DNA of 5,017 nt from CAZJAD01 sp964543855 (GTDB lineage: Bacteria; Electryoneota; RPQS01; DYHQ01): contig CAZJAD010000125.1 in NCBI GenBank assembly GCA_964543855.1, forward strand, positions 1 to 5,017, read 5' to 3'. A program made the position numbers and the translations under genes. This document shows, piece by piece, positions 1-5,017 of the stretch (positions are counted from its first letter, which is position 1; the number at the start of each line of letters is the position of its first letter). The notes below the pieces were generated by a model, which made no database searches, was not told where the DNA came from, and worked only from the letters and a program-made list of their open reading frames with translations.

Positions 1-3000
1 CACGGAGACGACGGCGAGTCTGCTGCGTGCGCTGGTGCCGAACTGGGACGAGGTCAGTGTGGATGTGGAGGTGGTTCGGGGGACGCTGCTTTACATTTTC
101 CGGAGCACTGCGCTTCTGGACAATATCGAACCTCTGGCAACGTGGCGTGAGCGCAAAGGTTACACCGTCGAACTCTGTGATCCGAGTCAGATTTCGTGGA
201 CGACGAGCGGTCTTAAGAGCTACATCCAGAACCGATACAACCTCGCCTATCCGCCACTGGAGTTTGTGTGCCTCTTGGGGGATAATGACGGCACGTATGC
301 CGTGCCCGCCTACAGCCAAGGTGGGGGCGTCGGTGATTTCTACTATTCCCGCCTCGACGGCTACGATCTGCTTCCGGATGTGCATCTTGGACGCTGTTGC
401 TTCAATACAGAATCCGAGTTAGATGTCATCGTATCGAAAATCTGCGGTTACGAGCAGGATCCGGCACCGCCTTCAGGGGGCAGCAATCCGAGCTGGTTCA
501 AAGGGGGCGGCTTGTTTGCCGGCAGTGGATCCGGTATCTCGCCGGTACAGGTGATGCGTTGGATCCGGGAACGGATGCTGGAGGTCGGGTATACGAGTTC
601 CTGTATCGACACGGTCTACTACATCCATGAAAGTGTAACCGGCGCAAAGATGGTAAGTAGTATCAATTCGGGCATCTCGCTGTATGCTTATCGCGGTTAC
701 CTTCGCATGGAAGATTTCGACCAGACGGAGATCAACAGCCTGAACAATTACTGGCGTTTGCCTTTTATGCTCACCATCACCTGCGGAACCAATGATTTCA
801 ATTATGATGATGCGTACGCGTCGGTCTGCGAATGTCTGCTTAAGGCCGGATCGACCGTCAATCCGACGGGGGTGATCGGGGCCATCGGGACCTCGTCGAT
901 GGCAACGCATACGCGCTTTAACAACTGCCTGACGGGCGGGGTCTTTCAGGCACTCCTGAGGGAAGGGATATACACCACGGGCGGATCCATCAGCCGCTCC
1001 AAGATTGAATTGCGCCTCAACTATCCAGAGGACTCGTCGTATGTGGACGATTTCTGCCATTTCGAGTCCCTGATTGGCGATCCGGCCGTGGATGTTTACA
1101 TGGACACGCCGGAGCAGTTGTATGTCGATAATCCCGCGGCTGCTTCCGTTGGGTTGAACAGCCTGACACTGACCGTGACAGGCCAAAGTGCGCAGCCGGT
1201 GGAGGGGGTCTATGTGAACCTGCTGAAAGGAACGGAAATCTTCCTCGGGGATTGGACGGATGTGAATGGCCAGGTGGTCTTCAATTTTGAGACGGCGACG
1301 GCCGAGACGCTCTTTGTGACGGCGACGAAGCATAACTATCGTCCGGCAATCAACTACACGCTGGTCACGACGAGCGCTCGGTTTGTTTCGCCGGCCACCT
1401 CCATGTTTGTGGTCGATGACGACAACAATGGGGAAAGTCAGGGGAATGGCGATGGATTGACGAATCCGGGAGAGACGGTCGAGGTCGCGGTCCCGCTTCG
1501 GAACTGGGGAACATCAGCCGCTTACGATGTCGTGGCCGAACTGGCTTTGGTGGATCCTTTCCTCGTGAGCATCAACGATGATTATGAGAACTACGGGACG
1601 ATTAACTCAGGAGAGACGGTCAATCCTCCGGATGATTTCGATTTCACGGTGGCCGACTATGTCCCGGACGGCCATGTGCTGCAGTTTGTCTTGACCGTCA
1701 CGGATGACGCATCCAATACCTGGATCAGCGCGGTTCCTATTAAGGTCGCCAACGGCAATCTGGAATACTCCAAGTACACATTGACCGATGTGGGGAATGG
1801 GGTATTGGACCCGGGTGAGAGCGGTGGAATCTGGGTCAAGCTCGTCAACGCGGGAAAACGCGCGACTCGACAGACATTCGGCTACCTGCGTTCGGGGAAT
1901 CCGGCGGTGATTATCACCGATAGTGTGGGCACATTTCGCGGGGCGAATCCAGGTGGCAATACGGACAACATGGATGATCCTTTCGGCATATCCGCGACGC
2001 TTGACGCTTTCCCGGGCGAGCGAATTCCGCTGACCTGCACGTTTCCTTTTGATCAGGGTTTCGCAGACACAGTCTACTTCAACCTGTACATTGGCAGTAT
2101 CGCATCGAACTCGCCAACACCCGCGGATTCGCATGGCTACTGGGCGTTCGACAACACCGATTTGGCCTACGAGAAACACCCGACCTATGACTGGGTGGAG
2201 ATCGACCCACGCTATGGCGGATCCGGCACCTCACTCGGCATTATCGATAACGCCGACCAGGCGGATATGTCCGTGTCCACGAACCTGCCGTTCACTTTCA
2301 CGTATTACGGGCAGGACTTCACAGACATTGCCGTCTGCTCCAATGGCTGGTTGGCAATGGGAGCTGAGCAAGCGGTTCACACCTCGTTCCGCAACTGGAC
2401 CATTCCCGGGGCTCTGGGTCCTGCAGCGATGATCGCTCCCTTCTGGGATGACCTGCGGGTAACCGGCGCCGCCTATAGCAGCGAGTCGGAAGATGGAGAC
2501 AAGGATCCTGCGATGAGTGCGGGAAATCCACACGGAGCCCGACATCTGGATGAATGCTACCCGGATTTCCAAATCTCGGTGGATTGCACGGGGTATTCCA
2601 GCCCGGTAAGAAGCACATGCGGTGCGGGCAACGATTGTGACACGCGTGAGACCGAGGATCACATCTATGAGATTGAGATTCTCGAAGACGGCGCGTATAC
2701 CTTCAGTATGTGCAATTCCCCGGGTGGGCCCTACGCCTGGGATTCTTACATGTATCTGGATGGCGAGTGCTGCGCCAGCAGCCACATAGCTTCGGATGAT
2801 GATGATTGTGGTTCTTCCGGTTGTCTCTCCGTTATATCAAATGTCTCGCTGAACGCAGGAACCTATTACCTGCTCATCGAGGCTTATTATGCGGAAGGCT
2901 GCGGCGAGTATCAACTCGACATCACATGCTGGCACCCGCCCGGAGTGTATAAATATCACGATGCGGCCAATCACCGCTTCATTATCGAGTGGAGCCGCGT

Positions 3001-3553
3001 CTACAAGTACAACGGGGGCTCGAATCCCACAGAGACCTTCGAGTGTATTCTCTATGAACCGGGTTATCCGCAGACGCCGACCGGCGACGGCGAGATTCTC
3101 TTCCAGTACATGACCTGCAGTAATACCCAGGATGTTTACTCATCGAACGATTACGCAACGGTCGGGATAGAGAACTTGACCGAGACCGATGGCGTGCTCT
3201 ACAGCTATTGGAACCAGACCCATCCCGATATTCCGGGAGCGGCATCAATGCAGAGCGGGCGGGCGATTCTCTTCACGACCCAGAAGGCTTCGGCAGCCAG
3301 TCCGAAGGCGCCGGCGAATCTGACGGCGATCTCTCTGGGAAGTGACATCCAGTTGCGCTGGAATGCTGTGCGCGAGGATATTCACGACAATCCCATCACG
3401 GTGGATGAGTACAAGGTCTATCGGGACACATCGCCGTTTTTCACACCCGACGCAGGCACCTATGTGGGCACGGCATCGGATACAACCTATCAGGACACCG
3501 GCGTTGTCCCTGACGGCAAGTATTTCTACGTGGTTCAGGCCAACACGAACTGA
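1..3553 (+). CDS. Secreted multidomain peptidase C25 (gingipain-fold) protein, 5' end missing
   Basis: The frame is open from base 2 to a TGA at 3551-3553 (1183 residues, numbered here from codon 2-4). The GTG at 35 is internal; the real start and signal peptide lie upstream. Domains in order: peptidase C25 (about 28-370); Ig-like domain (about 373-455); two tandem beta-sandwich repeats (about 469-586 and 587-700) with GDGLTNPGE and GNGVLDPGE loops; a beta-sandwich 'YYGQDFTDIAVCSNGWLAMG' domain (about 726-1092) interrupted by a cysteine-rich insert (about 823-979); and an FN3-like domain (about 1103-1183). C25 enzymes are Cys/His endopeptidases, including gingipains and the T9SS sortase PorU. 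Cys261 fits the catalytic Cys, but Tyr233 sits at the usual His, so activity is doubtful. No T9SS C-terminal domain follows. A terminator lies 30 bases downstream. It could be a surface adhesin or pseudoprotease; PorU itself seems unlikely given the extra C-terminal domains. The family call is firm, the function is not. Confidence 0.85.
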   Translation, partial: TETTASLLRALVPNWDEVSVDVEVVRGTLLYIFRSTALLDNIEPLATWRERKGYTVELCDPSQISWTTSGLKSYIQNRYNLAYPPLEFVCLLGDNDGTYAVPAYSQGGGVGDFYYSRLDGYDLLPDVHLGRCCFNTESELDVIVSKICGYEQDPAPPSGGSNPSWFKGGGLFAGSGSGISPVQVMRWIRERMLEVGYTSSCIDTVYYIHESVTGAKMVSSINSGISLYAYRGYLRMEDFDQTEINSLNNYWRLPFMLTITCGTNDFNYDDAYASVCECLLKAGSTVNPTGVIGAIGTSSMATHTRFNNCLTGGVFQALLREGIYTTGGSISRSKIELRLNYPEDSSYVDDFCHFESLIGDPAVDVYMDTPEQLYVDNPAAASVGLNSLTLTVTGQSAQPVEGVYVNLLKGTEIFLGDWTDVNGQVVFNFETATAETLFVTATKHNYRPAINYTLVTTSARFVSPATSMFVVDDDNNGESQGNGDGLTNPGETVEVAVPLRNWGTSAAYDVVAELALVDPFLVSINDDYENYGTINSGETVNPPDDFDFTVADYVPDGHVLQFVLTVTDDASNTWISAVPIKVANGNLEYSKYTLTDVGNGVLDPGESGGIWVKLVNAGKRATRQTFGYLRSGNPAVIITDSVGTFRGANPGGNTDNMDDPFGISATLDAFPGERIPLTCTFPFDQGFADTVYFNLYIGSIASNSPTPADSHGYWAFDNTDLAYEKHPTYDWVEIDPRYGGSGTSLGIIDNADQADMSVSTNLPFTFTYYGQDFTDIAVCSNGWLAMGAEQAVHTSFRNWTIPGALGPAAMIAPFWDDLRVTGAAYSSESEDGDKDPAMSAGNPHGARHLDECYPDFQISVDCTGYSSPVRSTCGAGNDCDTRETEDHIYEIEILEDGAYTFSMCNSPGGPYAWDSYMYLDGECCASSHIASDDDDCGSSGCLSVISNVSLNAGTYYLLIEAYYAEGCGEYQLDITCWHPPGVYKYHDAANHRFIIEWSRVYKYNGGSNPTETFECILYEPGYPQTPTGDGEILFQYMTCSNTQDVYSSNDYATVGIENLTETDGVLYSYWNQTHPDIPGAASMQSGRAILFTTQKASAASPKAPANLTAISLGSDIQLRWNAVREDIHDNPITVDEYKVYRDTSPFFTPDAGTYVGTASDTTYQDTGVVPDGKYFYVVQANTN
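83..1111 (+). other. Peptidase C25 (gingipain-like) domain
   Basis: Residues about 28-370 of the plus-strand protein follow the C25 plan. The N-terminal part has a beta strand, LLDNIEPLATWRERKGY, IKSYIQ-like and PPLEFVCLLGD segments, then DFYYSRLDG and PDVHLGR. The second part has GISLYAYRGY (225-233) and LPFMLTITCGTNDF (253-266), which match the gingipain segments that carry the His and the Cys. The segments TGVIGAIGTSSMATHTRFNN and ESLIGDPAVDVY close the domain. The Cys is Cys261 (782-784). The residue at the usual His is Tyr233 (698-700). The alignment is from memory of the family, not computed. Confidence 0.82.
1409..2101 (+). other. Two tandem beta-sandwich repeats with acidic, possibly calcium-binding loops
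   Basis: Residues about 469-586 and 587-700 share a plan. Each opens with an acidic or Asn/Gly-rich loop (DDDNNGESQGNGDG at 472-485; TDVGNG at 595-600), followed by a 'xxPGE' turn and strands such as VEVAVPLRNWGTSAAYDV or IWVKLVNAGKRATRQT. Their ends are also similar: 'F.FTVADYVPDGHVLQFVLTV' against 'CTFPFDQGFADTVYFNLYI'. They resemble CARDB/NEW3-like modules that act as stalks or spacers in secreted FCB proteins. Calcium binding is inferred from the Asp/Asn/Gly pattern only. Confidence 0.55.
2468..2940 (+). other. Cysteine-rich domain inserted into a host beta-sandwich domain
   Basis: Residues about 823-979 hold 11 cysteines (852, 862, 873, 879, 904, 923, 924, 936, 941, 967, 976), while the rest of the protein has few. 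The segment 'EDHIYEIEILEDGAYTF' and later 'NVSLNAGTYYLLIEAY...YQLDITC' resemble the strand pattern of bacterial pre-peptidase C-terminal (PPC)-type beta-sandwiches. The flanks, 'APFWDDLRV' before and 'GVYKYHDAANHRFIIEWSRV' after, read as one continuous domain once the segment is removed. An acidic run of four Asp lies at 932-935. Disulphide bonding is an inference suited to an exported protein. The edges are approximate. Confidence 0.6.
3308..3550 (+). other. C-terminal fibronectin type III-like domain
   Basis: Residues about 1103-1183 begin with APANLTAISLGSDIQLRW and continue with a VDEYKVYRD strand and TTYQDTGVVPDGKYFYVVQA, the usual FN3 landmarks (Trp in strand B, Tyr in strands C and F). 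The protein stops three residues after the strand F-like 'YFYVVQA', so the last strand of a standard FN3 fold is not encoded. FN3 modules are common spacers in bacterial secreted proteins. Confidence 0.7.
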
Positions 3554-3582
3554 GCATTGATTCATCTATTAGGGCATGATGC

Positions 3583-3620
3583 AGCCCCGACTCAAGCAAT
3601 GAGTCGGGGCTTTCCTTTCT
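3583..3620 (+). terminator. Rho-independent terminator of the C25-family gene
   Basis: A perfect 11-bp inverted repeat (AGCCCCGACTC at 3583-3593 and GAGTCGGGGCT at 3601-3611) encloses a 7-base loop AAGCAAT. A T-rich tail (TTCCTTTCT) follows on the plus strand. The hairpin starts 30 bases after the TGA at 3551-3553. On the minus strand the sequence beyond the hairpin is not T-rich, so it is a one-way terminator by sequence. It could still act as a weaker hairpin for transcripts arriving from the convergent gene. Confidence 0.9.
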
Positions 3621-3651
3621 TCAGGAGAGCGAGAACGATAAAGGACGGCGC

Positions 3652-3720
3652 TTGAATGTTGTCTTCACCGTTCTGCTGATTGTGGCGGTAGTATGGATCG
3701 CTCTCTGGTATCGCGGTTAG
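3652..3720 (+). CDS. Possible 22-residue hydrophobic membrane microprotein
   Basis: A TTG-started frame of 22 codons ends in TAG at 3718-3720. Its product begins MNVVFTVLLIVAVVW and ends IALWYRG, so it is almost wholly hydrophobic and could form a single membrane span with a Tyr-Arg-Gly tail. AAGGA (3641-3645) lies 6 bases before the TTG, a good ribosome binding site. No ATG or GTG start exists in the in-frame open stretch (from 3580). It begins 41 bases after the terminator stem and stops 2 bases before the stop codon of the convergent gene. No convincing promoter is visible, so it would need terminator read-through or a cryptic promoter. Short hydrophobic frames also arise by chance, so this is a tentative call. 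Confidence 0.22.
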   Translation: MNVVFTVLLIVAVVWIALWYRG

Positions 3721-3722
3721 GA

Positions 3723-5017
3723 TTACCGTGTCACCAGTATCTTGTTCCGTGCCAGTGAACTTCCCCGCTGCACCACCTGAACGAAGTAGACTCCCGCCGC
3801 GACTGACTGGCCGCGAGCATCCTGCATTCTCCAGGTCAGATTCACGCGGCTGCCCGAAGCCTGCACTTCCTGTTTCCAAACCCGTTGCCCCAAGACATTC
3901 CAAATCTCAATGGTTGCCCTCCCGGGTGGAACATCCAACACCTCGATTCGTGTCCCGGCATTTGATGGATTCGGATACGCTTGAATCGTCACCGTCGAAC
4001 GAAGAGGCGCAGTGCGTCTGTCATCCACCGCCACATGCCATCCCTCATCTCCGGCAAAAACCACAATCTGGCCGTATTGATGGTGACCTGTGGTGTCATC
4101 GTTACAAATCACGGCAAAATCGTCTATCCCGTCTCCGTTGACATCGCCCACACCATTCAGATGTATGCCCTCACCCCAGTAGCCTGTAAAACCGCCATGC
4201 CAGTAGGTATAGTTGCTGATCCAGGGGCCTCCCAGGAAGAGCACAAATGCGCCGAGATACCCATAGTTGTCATGGCTCCCTGCCAACCAATCCTCCCAGC
4301 CGTCCCCATTTACATCTCCGGCATGAGTTGGTAGACTTGCCCAGAACAGGTCACCAAGTGTAAGGGTTGCATCTGGGATCGTATCCAGCTCCTGCCCGCC
4401 CAAGTGTATGCGAAAATCAACTGGATTCAAATAGCCTCCATAGTAACCCAACACCAGTGCTGGCCGCCCCGACTGATAGGCTCGAGGAACCAGAGCCGCC
4501 CGATGCCCTTTGAAGATCTTGCGGTTCCCAAGATAGTCCTCGGGATGCGGATGAAAAAGTACAAAGGTGGAATCGCGTGTATTGAAATAGCAGGCGAAAT
4601 CTCCCCAGCCATCCCCATTCATATCGGCCCCGGCTGTCAACTCTCCTCCAAGGTGATGCCCAATCCCATCCAATGTCTCTACCGGGCCCTCAAAGCCTGT
4701 GGGAGTCCCCAGGTAGACCATCACCTTTGAATCATTGTAGCTCCCCAGGACCAAATCGGGAAGCCCATCCCCGCTGATATCCCCAGGAATCGCCATGTCT
4801 GTGAAATGAATCTGTGGGACCTGCAACACCTGCAACACCTCCACCTGCCCTCGTCCCCCACGATACACGAGCAAATGATCCCAACATGCGACTGCAAATT
4901 CCGATATCCCATCCCCCGTCAAATCCCCTGTTCTCTTGAAATTATAGAAATATGAAGAATCGGGCCGATAGATCGTCGTATCGGGATCCAGTGACAGAGA
5001 TGCCCCTCCCCACCACA
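3723..5017 (-). CDS. FG-GAP beta-propeller protein with T9SS type A-like sorting domain, 5' end missing
   Basis: The minus-strand frame is open from the right edge to a TAA at 3723-3725 (about 430 residues visible). The TTG at 4920-4922 is not a real start, because coding reads through it as GDLTGDG. The visible part carries FG-GAP/VCBS-type repeats of an integrin-alpha-like beta-propeller, with calcium-loop motifs at 4899-4925 (DLTGDGISE), 4755-4781, 4599-4625, 4290-4316 and 4119-4145 (DVNGDGIDD). One further blade seems to lack the motif. A linker (VDDRRTAPLRS) leads to an 80-90-residue C-terminal domain with YPNPSNAG, a WNVLGQRVW strand, a GVYFVQV strand and a final NKILVTR. These are the hallmarks of T9SS type A sorting domains, which direct export across the outer membrane. 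The propeller's partner is unknown. It converges on the C25-family gene and shows no terminator of its own. Confidence 0.88.
   Translation of the reverse strand, partial: WWGGASLSLDPDTTIYRPDSSYFYNFKRTGDLTGDGISEFAVACWDHLLVYRGGRGQVEVLQVLQVPQIHFTDMAIPGDISGDGLPDLVLGSYNDSKVMVYLGTPTGFEGPVETLDGIGHHLGGELTAGADMNGDGWGDFACYFNTRDSTFVLFHPHPEDYLGNRKIFKGHRAALVPRAYQSGRPALVLGYYGGYLNPVDFRIHLGGQELDTIPDATLTLGDLFWASLPTHAGDVNGDGWEDWLAGSHDNYGYLGAFVLFLGGPWISNYTYWHGGFTGYWGEGIHLNGVGDVNGDGIDDFAVICNDDTTGHHQYGQIVVFAGDEGWHVAVDDRRTAPLRSTVTIQAYPNPSNAGTRIEVLDVPPGRATIEIWNVLGQRVWKQEVQASGSRVNLTWRMQDARGQSVAAGVYFVQVVQRGSSLARNKILVTR
3726..3998 (-). other. T9SS type A-like C-terminal sorting domain
   Basis: The last 91 residues of the propeller protein start with STVTIQAYPNPSNAG and hold 'IEIWNVLGQRVW', a Gly-Ser turn, 'VNLTWRMQDARGQSVAAGVYFVQV' (split across strands) and end NKILVTR at the stop. 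The YPNP opening, the (I/V)xNxxGQxV strand, the GVYxxxV strand and the basic C-terminus match the T9SS type A/FlgD-Ig-like pattern known in Bacteroidota and related FCB phyla. In that system the domain is recognised for outer-membrane export and cut off by PorU. Confidence 0.85.
4819..4845 (-). repeat. 9-bp in-frame tandem repeat within the propeller gene
   Basis: On the plus strand ACCTGCAAC occurs twice in direct succession (4819-4827 and 4828-4836), followed by a degenerate copy ACCTCCACC (4837-4845). On the coding strand it adds a repeated LQV unit (VEVLQVLQVPQ) in the link between two propeller repeats. The unit keeps the reading frame, so it looks like a slippage duplication tolerated in a loop or strand. 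Confidence 0.6.

Noticed and set aside
35..37. GTG at 35 as the start of the C25-family protein
   Set aside because: The frame is open from base 2 with plausible coding (TETTASLLRAL), there is no good ribosome binding site, and the family normally has more sequence before the C25 domain.
473..2785. Long minus-strand open frames at 473-1333, 1607-2179 and 2231-2785 opposite the C25-family gene
   Set aside because: Their products are low-complexity, rich in Arg, Ile and His, with no recognisable domain. The plus frame is a continuous, well-supported protein, so these are antisense shadows of its codon bias.
3656..3679. ATG at 3656 as an alternative small gene start
   Set aside because: It gives only seven codons before a TGA and has no feature of interest.
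3592..3903. 103-codon minus-strand frame crossing the terminator and the end of the propeller gene
   Set aside because: It overlaps the T9SS domain in another frame and runs through the terminator hairpin. The product has no family features.
3728..4730. Plus-strand open frames at 3728-4141, 3981-4334 and 4404-4730
   Set aside because: They lie opposite the propeller gene, whose minus-strand frame has clear repeated motifs and a typical C-terminal domain. The plus-strand products have no recognisable pattern.
4920..4922. TTG at 4922 as the start of the propeller protein
   Set aside because: It is the Leu inside a GDLTGDGISEF calcium motif, and 31 further in-frame codons continue to the window edge.
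457..4989. Eight GGATCC sites (457, 527, 561, 983, 1552, 2219, 2503, 4984), more than the one or so expected by chance
   Set aside because: They fall in different frames within ordinary codons (Gly-Ser, Asp-Pro, Trp-Ile) and show no spacing pattern. They probably reflect local codon use rather than a functional element.

Overview
The window shows parts of two large genes that converge tail to tail, with a 169-base gap between their stop codons. Both encode multidomain proteins that look secreted, and both run off the window, so neither true start nor any signal peptide is visible. There are no RNA genes, CRISPR arrays, insertion sequences or phage genes. By eye the base composition is moderately GC-rich. 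Gingipain-fold proteins, FG-GAP propellers and a type IX secretion (T9SS) type A-like C-terminal domain all point to the FCB (Fibrobacterota-Chlorobiota-Bacteroidota) superphylum. Uncultured lineages such as Zixibacteria, Eisenbacteria, KSB1 or Calditrichota are plausible. This is inference from domain content, not a taxonomic identification.

Bases 1-3553 (+) hold the C-terminal 1183 residues of a peptidase C25 (gingipain-fold) protein. The order is: C25 catalytic domain, an Ig-like domain, two related beta-sandwich repeats with Asp/Asn/Gly-rich loops, a second beta-sandwich domain split by a cysteine-rich insert of about 155 residues, and a C-terminal fibronectin type III-like domain. The Cys of the C25 catalytic dyad appears to be kept, but Tyr stands where His is expected. 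The protein ends right after the FN3-like segment and has no T9SS sorting domain.

Bases 3554-3722 are intergenic. They hold a strong rho-independent terminator for the plus-strand gene, with a perfect 11-bp stem. They also hold a weakly supported 22-codon hydrophobic ORF that starts with TTG and has a good ribosome binding site.

Bases 3723-5017 (-) hold the C-terminal part (about 430 residues) of an FG-GAP/integrin-alpha-like beta-propeller protein. It has five clear DxxGDGxxD-type calcium motifs and a typical T9SS type A-like domain ending in NKILVTR. This protein is probably displayed at the cell surface or released.

The strongest candidates for something unusual are the apparent His-to-Tyr change in the C25 active site and the cysteine-rich domain inserted inside another domain. 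Nothing in the window clearly amounts to a new multi-gene system.
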